This document shows, one piece after another, positions 37,726 through 48,800 of a DNA stretch of 64,000 nt. Position numbers and translations under genes: made by a program. The DNA lies in NCBI GenBank assembly GCA_963970005.1, contig CAXAMN010004002.1, positions 634,186 to 698,185 on the forward strand, read 5' to 3'. Within the stretch, counting starts at the first letter, position 1, and each line of letters opens with the position of its first letter. The notes beneath the pieces were generated by a model. The model searched no databases. It was not told where the DNA came from and was given only the letters and a program-made list of their open reading frames with translations. Origin of the DNA: Durusdinium trenchii (Eukaryota > Sar > Dinophyceae > Suessiales > Symbiodiniaceae).

Positions 37726-38424
37726 TGGTACAGGCGTGGAAGATTCCGGAGGATTGAGTTTCTCATACTGTAAGGCAATTCGCTTACACTTTCTGGCAGA
37801 TTTCATCTTGGGTTAGCAAAGGGAGCGTTTTGCATAATGCATTGACAGTCAGTGAAGTTTACTTCCCATATCTTCCCATGGAAGTGACCACATCTGGTCA
37901 GTCGCTGGGGTGTCGGTCGACATGTGCAAGTCTTGGTTTCACAAACTCCGCACTGCACCCATAGTGGCTAGACCACAGTGGAAACATCCAACGCAAAACC
38001 ATGAAACACCCTGACCACCGCTTATCCCGTTGAGGAGCGGTTTTGCAAGTTCACCCCTGGTCCAAGTGCTGCCTTTCCCTTGCATCACCCCCTCGCTAAC
38101 CATCTAGAAAGACCGGAATCGTATGCACATCGACACCACTCGGTACCCTCAATGTTCAACATATGATTTCTTGGGGCCACCATGGTGGGCACAACTCGTA
38201 ACAATCCAGAAGCTAGGTTGAAGTTGGAGGCCATCGCTATGAGGTTGGAGGCGAGCGCTACGAACGTAACAAGAAGCTACGAACGTAGCACCCGGAAAAC
38301 AGATCAACAGAGGTGCTCATGTTGGGTTGAAGAAACTTTTGGAGTCGTCTGTGCTGGACCTTGGCTCCTTGGCTCAGCCTGATCGCTTGATTCGTGTGTT
38401 TTGATCGATGCATCCCCATGATCT

Positions 38425-38545
38425 TCCCTCTGCCGTGTTTTGCCTGAGGCGCCTAGCTCCCGACGTGATCTCTTTCAATACTATCCTGGCCCAGGGGCCG
38501 GTGCCAGCCTTAATCCACACCGCGATGGAGCGGCGCAGGCGAGTG
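38425..38545 (+). CDS. PPR fragment 9
   Basis: LAPDVISFNTILAQ is a canonical PPR start; the following helix is divergent (ALIHTAMERRRR). The first part of the repeat is well preserved. Confidence 0.55.
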
Positions 38546-38816
38546 GGGCAGGTGTTGTTTGACTGGCCAGACTCCTATGCTTCTCATGGACCGCCACAAT
38601 GGAGTCTCTTTTGGGTCATGCTGTTCTAGGCACGTGTGGCACAGAAGCATGAAAGGGCAGACAGCTAAAAACTGTGCGCACGCACCGTTTTTCTTGTTTG
38701 CCACATCCACGTGCATGGCAAACAGCAGCGATGTTTATACACGTTTAGACTCTACAGACATCGATCATCGTCTCTTCGGGCGCCTTCAAGTATCTACCAT
38801 CAGTTGGGTTGCTGGA

Positions 38817-38890
38817 AGGATCGAGCCAGATTTGCACACCTGGACTTCCAGCATCACAGCTGCAGGCGTTTTGGGCGTGCGAGCCCGTCT
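38817..38890 (+). CDS. PPR fragment 10
   Basis: IEPDLHTWTSSITAAGVLG matches the P-D-x-x-T-[WY]-[TN]-S-x-I-x-A core. The fragment then enters a GC-rich stretch where the repeat is lost. Confidence 0.45.
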
Positions 38891-39550
38891 CGCGCGCCGA
38901 TGACGCGGGGCGCCCGGGCTCGGGGGGAGCCCGGAGGTACTTGCCTTGCGGACGATTCGCATCCACACACGGCCCTACACATCATGTTGACGGGTAATGG
39001 TGGAAGTGGCAGGTGAAAAGATGGTGTGAAAAAGACAGTTACTACCTTTGTACCCTACATATTTGGATTGAACAACCTCTTCAGCGAGAAGCCAGAGGTG
39101 ACGCAAGGGGCAACGAAGACTTCCCGCTTGCACCACTTTGGCCGCCAGGAACCTGGGAAGAAGCCTTGCTTTACCTTTCCCATTCGAAAGGCACTTGTTT
39201 CAGTCCAGATGGTGGGATTTGACCCAGCAGCTGGGCCAGCTGTTGGGTGAGGAACTGATCAACCGTGAAAACTGGGCACTTGGGCTCGGCAAATGTTTCT
39301 TTGGCGCAGATTGAACTGTATGTGACCCACTCGACAGACTTACATGCCTTGAACACCTGTGCATGGAAGGGATTGGAAGGGGCCATGGTTGTTGAGTTGA
39401 GACGCCAAGATGCCTACAGTAAGTCTAAAACGTTTGAAGCAGCTCTATCATTGAACATACTCCATCTCAGTTCCGGAACTGGGCTTAGCATAGCCGCCGT
39501 TTGGAATAGCCATTCCAGGCGTTGAGATCCTTTCCATGTGAAACGTGACA

Positions 39551-39645
39551 CGGGACCTCGCCGCAGATCGGGACGTGGCTCTCATGAACGCCGCCATGAC
39601 TGCTTGCGCTGAGGCGCGAGGACGGGACGTGGCTCTGATGACAGG
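39551..39645 (+). CDS. PPR fragment 11 (degenerate)
   Basis: The frame reads RDVALMNAAMTACAEARG, a PPR core in which the T/S-[FY] pair is changed to A-L-M. A GGTGAAG at the end could be a donor. Confidence 0.42.
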
Positions 39646-40247
39646 TGAAGATTGACAAATGAGCTCTATAGTATCAGCTCCAAAGTATCAGCTCTATGTC
39701 GATCTTCTTCATTGAGAGCTTGGGAGAACGATTGCATACAACGAGGGTCTTGGGCAGTGGGTGCTCAACATCAGTTGTGACCGAATGAAGCAGCGCTCTC
39801 GACAGGCAGGGGAATGGGAGCGGGCTTTAGCGCTTCTCTTCTCGTGACGCGGCGGAGGAGGAAAAAATGGCGGGTCAAGGACAGTGACCGGGAGGGCCGC
39901 TGTAACACCAATCATCCATACCATACTCCATTTCCAAACAGACGACATAAAATGAGCTAGCATCGCGCACTCGCATTTTTTTGAGCAGACCAAAGCCAGA
40001 GCCCACGGCAGGGTGTGCAAACGATCGCAGCGTGGAATGGAAGAACATGTAAATCATGGTAAATCAGGAGTCCATCTGTTTTTCTCTCCCTCTTTTTGTT
40101 ACATACACATTGACATATATTTACATACACATCTCATATGCAAACATACACATCAACAGCCTTCCCAACACGTCGTTCACCTCCCCAAACGCGGTGATGG
40201 GCCGCTCCATGCAGACCGTTCCATAACACTCCATTCCCAGACACGAA

Positions 40248-40269
40248 ATGGCATGGCATGGCATGGCAT
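40248..40269. repeat. ATGGC pentanucleotide tandem
   Basis: Four ATGGC units; a second shorter run occurs near 40360. Between them a TATAGGGG/CCCCCTTATA inverted pair is present. Confidence 0.8.
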
Positions 40270-40539
40270 TTCTATAGGGGTTACAAAGCCCCCTTATAAA
40301 ATGGTCCACTCGTTCCTTTACAAAATGCAAAATCCAGGTGCCCATGGCCTTTGTAAGCATGGCATGGCATTTCTAGGTGATGGTTTCGGAGATTTTTGTT
40401 TTCAACCTTCACATGGGATGATTGAACCCACTGACTGGTATTTTTCACGTGCCAACCAGATGTTGCTTCCTAGGTAAATATGCCATGCATTGGCCATGCA
40501 TGGGTTGGGGTAGAGTGGAGCCACCGGAGACCGAAACCA

Positions 40540-40655
40540 CCAAGGCTTCCTCAGTATGGACTGACCGCCGACGTGGTGAGCTTCAATGCGACGATGGCCG
40601 CCTGTGATCAAGGTCATCAGTGGGACCCTAGCCTCAGTGGGATGGAGGTACGCTG
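40540..40655 (+). CDS. PPR fragment 12
   Basis: TADVVSFNATMAACDQGHQW is a nearly perfect dinoflagellate-style PPR core, followed by a shortened helix with GMEV. Among the clearest units of the locus. Confidence 0.62.
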
Positions 40656-42374
40656 TGGCAGCACGAAGGAAGTGCTATCCACGACACGAGCCGCCAGTTT
40701 CGAGGGAAAAGCGAAACTGATTAATATACACATGGTGAAACATCGGGAATTCATAAGAGTTCCTAAGAGTTGTGATCTTATATAATATAGTTGTTATATA
40801 TATATAGCAAGAGTTTCATAAGAGTTGCGATGTTACTTCCCATACACCGACAAGATAGTTACTAAACACAGTTTCCACCGGACCGGGGTTTCTTAAGAGT
40901 TGTCACCCTGGTTGCTACGCCCAGTTGGCTACAGTCTACATCAGTTCAAGGGTTTCTTTTCCTCCATGTTCTCCTGCCCTTTGCTCTTCCAAGCCTTTTC
41001 ACCTCATGTTTTCTTCTCTTGAGGACTTGGCGCTGGCTTTGCTCGAGCAGTTGCAGGACCTGCTTGCTGTCACCTCCAACCCACGACACCCATGCAAGTT
41101 TGTTTTGCATGGTGTTATTCAATAGGTCCTACAGATCCATCCATACCAGGTCCTAAACCATGCTAAACCAGGTCCTTGACCTCATTGAGTTGTGCATTTG
41201 CAACATATGCTTTAATCCTCAAGCAGTTTGGTCACACTAGGGGTTCTTACGGTAGTAGTTGAGGCTGGGTAAAGTGCATGGAGAGTTTGTGGCAGGAACA
41301 GCAGTTTGTAAACCTCGATGTGCAGATTTTGTTTCAGGCGGGCACTTTGCAATCCTCGAAGGCGCAGTGCAAACACCCATATATATATAATAATTACGTA
41401 TATATATATGATTTGAGTATTGGTAGTGCCCTCAATTCTTCCTGGCGCAGATCCCGTTTCAGCCACTGTATTTCGTGAACCCGGAAATGCAGATTTTGTG
41501 GAGCAATCTGTGAACCTGTCATACGTGTGCTCATGTGCTTACTCACATGGTCCTCTCATGTGTGTTCTCAAAAGGTGTGCTTTGTTATGTGTGCTCACTC
41601 ACACCCGTGCTTGTGCGTGCTCTCATGTGTGTGCTCTAGACTGCAGAAGTTGGCTTATTATATAGTTTAATCCTTAACACTGTTTGGGGTCTTCGGCCTT
41701 CTGCCCATATATTTTTTGGACATATCCAGATCCCGTACAATCATATCCTTGTCCTGTACGGATCTAATTTGAGGCCGTAGCTTTACTGCAGAAAAACTCG
41801 CAAAAGCATTGCTGCATCCTGCTGTAGTGAGTAGTTTTCGCACCTTGCTCCGATCTGGGATGTCCACGGCCAGCAGTGCCAGGACGCTCAGCTGCGGCCA
41901 ACTGTCATCAGTTTTAGCTCAGTGGCAAGCGCTTGTGAGACGCTCCGCTGACTCGACGGGTTGAAGGAAGACTTGCAGAGTTTGGAATCAGAGACGCCCC
42001 CACAAATATCAGGATTGCTAGAGGGGGAGGCCTGACGGGCTAGGCGAGTTAGTTGCTGTTTTGATTCACAGTCCCTTTCGTTTTGCAGGAAGGTTTTGGA
42101 TATCACCCCGGCATGTGGCGAAGATATATTATAATGCATGGTTCCCGATGCCCTCAACAGTCAACAGGTCATGTTTATCGTCGAGGTGAACACCTAGCCC
42201 TTGCTCCCAACATGCGGCGGTTGGCCTGCTTAGGGGCCCAAAAGTGCCCAGTGGCCAATGGAACGACACACAGCCCCAAAAAACCAAGCAAACAAATGTA
42301 TGAGACCAAAATCGCAAAGAGGACTAATCAGTGAAACCCTCGTGGCTGCCACACCTCACCCCACGCGGTATGGC

Positions 42375-42505
42375 TTTCCATGCGGCTGCCTGAGGCAAGC
42401 GAAACAGTGGCCAGAAGCCTTGGAGATGCTGCTATCCTTGAAACACACCTTCCTGCGTGCGGATGACGTGGCCTTCAACACGGTTTCTGTGGCGAAAGAT
42501 GTCAT
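42375..42505 (+). CDS. PPR fragment 13
   Basis: The frame reads CLRQAKQWPEALEMLLSLKH, which is the A-C-x4-QW-x-x-A-L-x-L-L part, then LRADDVAFNTVSV, the start of the next repeat. Two consecutive half repeats are therefore in frame. Confidence 0.6.
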
Positions 42506-42778
42506 GTGTGTGTTTGTGTTTGTTGACGGCGCGCCCCTTAAGAAGGACTGTGCGATGCGGAACGCCGGCGAGGGAGCGAGGGAGAGATGAGGAACACCGG
42601 TAGTTGGGACCGGTGAACCGGTGGCCGAACATCGTGCCAAACCAAAAGCTGCATGTTCCGAATCAGAACAACCGCCTTTTCAGATAGCAACCTTGTCAAA
42701 GAGTTTCTCGTGTATATATCACTTCCTGGTTGTTGTGTTGCCCACCTGTGTTATAATCAAGCCCCTTCAAAAAACTCC

Positions 42779-42850
42779 AAATCGCTTGCAACTCAGGTGA
42801 CGAGTGCTTGCACAAGTGGCCAGCAATGGGCGCGAGTACCTGGATGGCAT
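42779..42850 (+). CDS. PPR fragment 14 (degenerate)
   Basis: VTSACTSGQQWARV resembles the I-S-A-C-x4-QW-x-x-A section. The start of the repeat is not recognisable. Confidence 0.4.
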
Positions 42851-42895
42851 TCTTAGGAGGTTGTGTTGTGGCCGTCATGGCGTCAGTGTTTGTGA

Positions 42896-42914
42896 TGTAT
42901 ATATATATATATTT
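42896..42914. repeat. TA microsatellite
   Basis: About nine TA units within an AT-rich presumed intron. Confidence 0.85.
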
Positions 42915-43012
42915 GTTTACAATTTATATGGATGATATTTATGCAATGATTACGTGGTATTACGTTTAGTTTTCTCATAAACGGTGTGCTGCTGAACCTG
43001 TTAGGTTGATCT

Positions 43013-43090
43013 GAGGCTTTGCAAGTGCTGAAGCTGAGAGAGGAGGAGGAACTGATGCCCAGTTTGATCTCTTGCAGCTGCGGTTGCATT
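43013..43090 (+). CDS. PPR fragment 15
   Basis: The frame reads EALQVLKLREEEELMPSLIS, a helix B (A-L-x-L-L) followed by the P-x-x-[VI]-S start of the next repeat. Confidence 0.45.
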
Positions 43091-43782
43091 TATGAGCTGG
43101 GAACTCCACTGATTCATAATTACAACATACGTATTACAACAATTACACCGACCCAAGAATATCTAAGAACGATCAAGGATATTCAGATCCAACATTTGGA
43201 GGAGATTTGATTTTTATATAGCCTGGTACCATTTCGCAACTAAAACTATGTAAGATTCTAAGCAATAGCAAGAAGGATCAAGGCATTTTGGGTGGCTTTC
43301 TTGGGCGGCACCTGTGGTGTGACCCCACGGCGAGGCAATGCGGCCATTACAGCCATGTCCGTGGCCGCGGATGTCTCCAGCGCGCAAGGTGTGCTTGGAA
43401 GGAGAGGGACTGGTAGATTGGAGTCCGGCGACAGCAGCATTTTGGGGCAGATCTTACAGCCGGGCTATACATCATGCGCCATGTGTGGCCATGAGACCTG
43501 TTGGTGATTTGGTCTCGGAAAAGCATTGCCCAAAGAGCAACAGTAGGTGATTTTGCATGCTTTTGCTAAAACTTGCCCAAACCAGGGCAACAGAACATGG
43601 ACTGCTGACCAGTGGTTCAATCACCTGATTTTTCCCCCGCCCCAACAATGGAAGTCCGCCATGTCTTTTGGGGTTGCATTTTCCTCTATATAACTAAAGG
43701 AACGTTCATGTTTCTGAAAGGAGGGTGATGAGTTATGGGTAGTCGCGGTGTTTTCCCTCTTTTTGGCGTTTCTCGTTTTCAC

Positions 43783-43905
43783 AGGATGTGCCTCCTGCGC
43801 TTGGTGCCCTCCTCTGTCACCTGGAATTCCCTCCTGGCAGCCTGCTGCGCCAGCAAGGATTGGCGTGCTGCTTTGCAAACGCTCCTTGGGCCCCGGCGGG
43901 GCTGG
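43783..43905 (+). CDS. PPR fragment 16
   Basis: After TTTTCACAG the frame reads LRLVPSSVTWNSLLAACCAS, then KDW and a helix with ALQTLL. It is a nearly complete repeat and the last one found downstream. Confidence 0.6.
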
Positions 43906-44388
43906 AATTCCGGGTGCTGGTGGATCAAATGTAGCAGGACGCTACTAGCAGCTCCTGGCATTACTACGAGGAACAAGAAGCTACTTACTAGGGGCTCCTG
44001 GCCATACTGCTAGGAGCAAGGACGCTACTAGTTCCACTTCCATGATTGTTGGAAGCGCTTGGGTGCACGAGCGCCTTTAGACTCTGAACGAGCGCCTTGC
44101 TGTTGACCTAGGCCAACAGCCATCAGATGTTTGGCGGTTTTTATCCAAATCTTGAAGTTGACATGAACTGGAAAAGAACATCCCCCTTGGTTATCCCATA
44201 GATCCTGTAGATCAAGCCCTGCCGTCGGTACCAAGGGGGATATATAAAGAACCACTTGGAGTGAACTGAACTGAATCATCTTGGATGAAGCATATCCTCA
44301 CACCCTTTTGTAACTGCTGTAGCTGCGGGTGGTGAGATCCCTAAAGTTTCTGAAAAGCAGTCGTGAAGTTTTCTGAAGAGGTCCTGAG

Positions 44389-44541
44389 GAGGTCTCTGCC
44401 AAGCTCCCTAGAGCCCTGGACCTTGCCAGGTTGCAAGCTTCGGCCAGGCTGCCAGCCTCGCCCAGCGAGCGCTTCGCAGCAAAGGCGCTGGTGGTGGAGT
44501 GCTTGGAAGGCCGGGAAGCCGAAGAGCTTCGAGGTTCATAG
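44389..44541 (+). CDS. Candidate exon downstream of the PPR locus
   Basis: About 50 codons are open to TAG at 44539-44541 with a helical, coding-like pattern (LPRALDLARLQASARLPA and ALVVECLEGREAEELRG). It is GC-rich and could be the 3' exon of the PPR gene or of another gene. No family is recognised. Confidence 0.35.
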   Translation, partial: EVSAKLPRALDLARLQASARLPASPSERFAAKALVVECLEGREAEELRGS

Positions 44542-44807
44542 AGTCCTACGCGCCGGCGCGCCGGCAGCGCGTGATCTTCATGGTAGTCTTCATGGTGTGC
44601 AAATCTTAGTGGAAACTACAAGTTCAAGATTTGTGTCATACACCTGACCTTCCGTTCTCACTGCACTGCAATTATGCGCATGTGAGTGTGCAGGTGCTTC
44701 ATGCCCCAGAATTCTCCAGGATTCCAGTTCAAAAAGATCAACCCCCGAGTTCATCCGGGTGAAGAAAGACTGCGCCTCAAATGGATTGACCAGGTCAAGC
44801 AGCAGAG

Positions 44808-45044
44808 ATGCGCTTCCAGTTGCAGGACTTGGACATTTCTTATATCTTTTGGACCGACCTGATAACCAAAATCTTCGGCACCATAGCCCTTGGATTGTTG
44901 TTGGATGTTCTTGGGACGTTTTATTTGCACAAGAAAGGCCAGGCCGCTGTTTACCTGCCTGCACGGCCCCTCCCAAATGGTGCAGACGTGCGAACAGAAC
45001 GCCTGAAAAAGCTCACGAAGCTTTTCGGAAGCTTTTCGGCCTGA
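44808..45044 (+). CDS. Small ORF with one possible membrane helix
   Basis: A 78-codon ATG-to-stop ORF has a hydrophobic stretch (IFGTIALGLLLDVLGTFYL, about residues 22-40) followed by a basic C-terminal part. An alternative frame (44759-45070) is also open over the same DNA. No family or neighbour supports a role. Confidence 0.22.
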   Translation: MRFQLQDLDISYIFWTDLITKIFGTIALGLLLDVLGTFYLHKKGQAAVYLPARPLPNGADVRTERLKKLTKLFGSFSA

Positions 45045-45059
45045 AGCCCCTCATCTCCA

Positions 45060-46230
45060 CTCCCAGATAGACACGCTGTGGTCATACTGTGAAACCATGT
45101 CATACCTCCCATCTGGTCATACCCCAGCTCGAGGAGCTCCGAGATGCCTTGCTGGGCGTGCTGGAAAACGGCACCAGGGACCGAGAACGGAACGACCTCA
45201 GCGACGCTCCGAGTCCCATGGCACCTGAGTCGATGGGGTCCAGAAACCACCTGACTTGGGGATTGGTGCCATCTACTATCAATCCAACATGGCCGGGGTC
45301 AATGGAGGGTACATCATTGCCGTATCTGCCACGAAAGTTTGAACCTGCTTGATTCGTCGCGGAAGTGAGTATCAGAGGAGTCGCGACGGGCACCGGGTGG
45401 AACTCGGATCCACGGAACCAATCATGTTCCTGGGGAACAGATCGGCACAGATCAAATGGGGGTAGACTTGGACGTCTGGGCCATCCTGTTGTTGCAGATG
45501 CCCCTTAGCACCAGCTCTCAGCTCAATGTCTATAGAAGTCTGGGACAATCCAGATGTGTTTGAGAAGATTTGCTGAGGATAGTTAGACCATGTTTGACCC
45601 AATTGCACTGCTTGACAAGAATTTGTATTTCTACCAACTTGTGAATCGGATTGTTTTCATCCAGCAGTCCTGTTTCTTTTTTCCTGTCGTCCAACGTTTT
45701 TTCAATGCTAGTGTGGATTTGAAGTTGCACCTGCCGCTGCCTGGCTTCTTTAGCTCAAGCATGGAGAAGATGTTTGAAGTACGGCCATGTCATCATTTTA
45801 CCATTGGACAACACTATCTCTAAAGTGGAAGGATTTGATCCCAAGATGCTCCAAGAATTGACACTTCTGACCATTCCTCTTTGCTTCGACCGACCTCTCG
45901 TGGTCGCTTTTACCACCTCAAGCTCCGCGCGCTTTCGCTCCGCGCGCAAGCTCCTCGAGCGGTCGTCTAAGCGACCTCACCTGTTCTCCAATCCCACCAG
46001 CCTGATGGATCTCATCGACAACACCTTGGAAGAGACCCAGAACAACGAGACCCTGGGCAACGACAAGCAGCCTGGCAGACCGTGGCAGACTGGAGCTGTT
46101 TGGTGGAGGAATGCAAAGTAGAATGAGAGGTACATCTCACCACCGGTTGGAGACTCATGTGGAGCCTAGAAATGAAGGTCTTGTCAAAGAATCCTTCGTC
46201 CAGTGTTTGATATATAATACCCCAGGGAAT
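45060..46230. other. Tract with weak, conflicting coding signal
   Basis: ORFs at 45590-45823 and 45774-46121 (+) and 45755-45949 (-) overlap. The + strand frame near 45900-46110 (SLMDLIDNTLEETQNNETLG) is mildly coding-like. A frameshift would be needed to join the + strand ORFs. Nothing is recognised. Confidence 0.35.
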
Positions 46231-46499
46231 AACCCCTATAGAATGGGGGAGGTCGAGCTCCAAAATGACCTAGCATTTTATAGATATTTTCTATAGAATC
46301 AAAAGTCAACCTACCTGAAAAAGATCCATTCTGAGGATATCTGAGGTGAGAGAATCATATATTGATGGATCACTAGGTTGACCACCCTCATTTTATAGAG
46401 AATATATGAAAATTGAGGGCATTTTATAGAGGACAGAGGGTTTGATTCTATAGAGAGAACCTGGAGCAGTAGAAGGTTGAGAGAACTTGGAGATGCAGA

Positions 46500-47310
46500 G
46501 GTGGCCAAGTACCTTTCAGGTGGGGAAAGACCCTGGTGAACACCACTTGGAGACCCCTGCCTGGCTTCTGGTCGTGGCCACCTGTGCCAGGCCCACAGCA
46601 CCCAGGCCACTATAAAATGCAAAATCAACCTTTTTTTGGAGCCAGAGCTGGTCAAGCACCTTTCTGGTGGGGAAAGCCCCTGGGAACATTCTAGAAACCA
46701 CTGCCACTTGGAGATGCAGAGGTGGCCAAGTACCTTTCAGGTGGGGAAAGGCCCTGGTGAACACCACTTGGAGACCCCTGCCTGGCTTCTGGTAGTGGCC
46801 ACCTGTGCCAGGCCCACAGCACCCAGGCCACTATAAAATGAAGAATCAACATTTTTTGGAGCCAGAGCTGGTCAAGCACCTTTCTGGTGGGGAAAGACCC
46901 TGGGGAACACTCTAGAAACCACTGCCACTTGGAGATGCAGAGGTGGACAAGTACCTTTCAGGTGGGGAAAGGCCCTCGTGAACACCACTTGGAGACCCCT
47001 GCCTGGCTTCTGGTAGTGGCCANNNNNNNNNNNNNNNNNNNNNNNNNNNNNNNNNNNNNNNNNNNNNNNNNNNNNNNNNNNNNNNNNNNNNNNNNNNNNN
47101 NNNNNNNNNNNNNNNNNNNNNNNNNNNNNNNNNNNNNNNNNNNNNNNNNNNNNNNNNNNNNNNNNNNNNNNNNNNNNNNNNNNNNNNNNNNNNNNNNNNN
47201 NNNNNNNNNNNNNNNNNNNNNNNGTCAAGCACCTTTCTGGTGGGGAAAGCCCCTGGGGAACATTCTAGAAGCCACTGCCACTTGGAGATGCAGAGGTGGC
47301 CAACCTCTCT
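46500..47310 (+). repeat. Minisatellite, 221-bp unit, interrupted by a gap
   Basis: GAGACCCCTGCCTGGCTTC recurs at 46550, 46771 and 46992, exactly 221 bp apart, and the intervening sequence is nearly identical. Within the unit, GGTGGGGAAAG and CACTTGGAGA each occur twice, so it is itself an old duplication. A further partial copy follows the gap at 47224. Confidence 0.88.
47023..47223. other. Assembly gap (201 N)
   Basis: The sequence is N throughout. It falls inside the 221-bp minisatellite, so the true length is probably a multiple of the unit plus about 70 bp, not 201 bp. ORFs crossing it are meaningless. Confidence 0.99.
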
Positions 47311-47742
47311 TGCCATTGCTGCCTAATCTTGTTATAAAATGAAACCCTAACCTTGCAATGTTCAATCATGCTTCTATAAAATCGAATACCAACCTCTCTT
47401 GCCATTGCTGCCTAATTTTCCTCTAAAATGATATATCAGCCTTGATGTGACACCCACTTGTCTATAGAATGAGGACCGACCCTGGCTGTTTCCCCCACTT
47501 CTCTATAGAATGAAAACCAACCCTGGCTGCTTCAATTAGATAATTCAGATTTTGGGCCTACGATTCTGTTACATTAGTGCCTTCAAGGGTGACCCCCTTT
47601 ATTCTATAGAGAAACTATGCTGTACACTACAAGGGTTGAAAGCTAGATTCTATAGTGGGGCATTTTGTTCCCAGAGGTTGGTTCACCAATTTATCACTAT
47701 AGAATGGCGTTCTCAACCCCCCCGGTTATTCAGAGGGGTATG

Positions 47743-47789
47743 ATATATATATATATATATTATAAATATGCGTGTGTGTGTGTGTGTGT
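47743..47789. repeat. TA then TG microsatellite at the retroelement's left flank
   Basis: A TA run is followed by a TG run that leads directly into the 97-bp duplicated flank. TG units also occur at both repeat junctions of the element, giving microhomology at the insertion points. Confidence 0.85.
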
Positions 47790-47886
47790 GCACGTGTGTG
47801 TCTACGTACGTTTAGTTCATTTGCACTCCTATACAATCATTGCAGAGGTGGCAGGGCGGGGTTGCCGGATGTTTTCTTTTTCCTTT
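47790..47886 (+). repeat. Left copy of 97-bp flanking duplication (putative target-site duplication)
   Basis: From GCACGTGTGTGTCTACG to TTTTTCCTTT this segment is repeated without mismatch at 61272-61368. It lies outside the long terminal repeats on both sides, which is the position of a target-site duplication, but is far longer than the 4-6 bp made by LTR integrases. Confidence 0.75.
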
Positions 47887-47894
47887 TATGTGTG

Positions 47895-48291
47895 TGTGTG
47901 TGTCCCACCCTGGACAAAGGGTTTTCCACCACCATTTCTCCACAAGCAGGGGGCAGGAGTGCCATTGCAAGTCTCCTGCCAACGAAGACGCTTGCAATTG
48001 GCAGTGAAACCAGACCTGATCCGTCTGGCGTACCTGCTTTCAACACACTGACTCCACTGGTCCACCCTGCCGCTGTTCGTTGTTTTCATGGTCCTTCATG
48101 TTACCACCCCCAAACCCACTGCAGCCTTACAGCTGACTTGCAGCCGCGCTGAGTGTCCGATCGTCTTTTCGAGTGCCACTGCAAACAAAGTTAAACCATA
48201 CTGTTTTCACTGACCTTTGCGCCCTGCGGTTCCTCGCCTTTCTTCCCAACGTGATACTTGCATTAACTGAAGATCCAAGTTCGAAGTGTGT
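47895..48291 (+). repeat. Left terminal direct repeat (397 bp)
   Basis: It runs from the TGTGTCCCACCC junction to GTTCGAAGTGTGT and is identical to 60874-61271 except for five instead of six G near 47949-47953. Penelope-like elements carry such pseudo-LTRs. The repeat contains an open frame corresponding to the C-terminus of ORF8. Confidence 0.92.
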
Positions 48292-48800
48292 CCTGCTCAG
48301 CCGTCCCACTCGGGTGCTGAGTGTGATCCCCTTCACAGGGGCGCTGTTTTTGCATGGGAAAGCAACCACCCCAACGCTCCACCGATCACTGGAACATCAC
48401 AGGAAAGCACCGACCCCCGCTTTGAATCAACTGCCACACCGGCCGCCGGGCCAAAAAACGGTTTTTGACAAATCCCTCAGATTCAAAACTTCTGATTTCA
48501 GATTTCGGCATTCAGTTTTCTTTTCATGGCTTCCAATCATGTGCGTGTTTATGTGTTCGTTATGTTGCTGCCGCGACTCTCTCATCGACAGCACTCAAGG
48601 AAGGGCATTGCAACTCTTCAGCTTAATTCGAGATGCATGAACACACACTTACCAACAAGCTAACGCTTAGCACCACCTTACAACATCCTCACCACCGACA
48701 CCAGCGCTGACACCTTCAACAACAACAAGACAATACCACTCGGCATTTCTTCGCTGCCTTTTGCTGCCGCGCCGCGCCGAGCCATAGCTACGACCACGAC
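48292..48800 (+). other. 5' leader of the retroelement
   Basis: About 510 bp lie between the left repeat and ORF1. A frame open over 48173-48640 has no early ATG and crosses from repeat to leader; it has a hydrophobic, Cys-rich stretch near 48530-48575 but is not called. A C/T-rich section precedes ORF1. No clear TCCGCAG acceptor is seen before ORF1, unlike the others. Confidence 0.4.

Larger units (their letters stand above)
33254..43900 (+). other. Intron-rich PPR gene or its remains (about 15 PPR fragments)
   Basis: Over 10.6 kb, about 15 short + strand segments each encode all or part of a pentatricopeptide repeat. The recurring core is (P)D-V-[VI]-[ST]-[FYW]-N-[ST]-x-[IML] followed, where complete, by A-C-x4-QW and a helix. 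PPR proteins bind organellar RNA one base per repeat and act in RNA editing, splicing or stability. Several segments sit between AG and GT signals and begin at the same place in the repeat. The uniform strand and order support one gene. Several fragments lack their second helix or end in stops, so the locus may be partly decayed. No antisense PPR fragment was seen. Full exon boundaries cannot be set without RNA data. Confidence 0.6.
46236..47705 (+). repeat. Field of CTATARAATG words
   Basis: CTATAGAATG, CTATAAAATG and close variants occur near 46236, 46291, 46612, 46831, 47331, 47374, 47461, 47502, 47602, 47650 and 47693, many followed by a CAACC word (consensus CTATARAATGARAAYCAACC). Spacing is irregular, often 40-60 bp. 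The minisatellite unit contains one copy. Confidence 0.6.

Noticed and set aside
39026..39250. 74-codon ORF in the PPR region
   Set aside because: Mildly protein-like, but an antisense frame is equally open and it has no PPR motif or splice signals.
46872..47342. ORFs crossing the N gap
   Set aside because: They consist of undefined residues and minisatellite sequence.
48173..48640. 155-codon frame spanning left repeat and leader, with a hydrophobic Cys-rich part
   Set aside because: There is no early ATG and it crosses the repeat boundary. It could be a small upstream ORF but cannot be supported.
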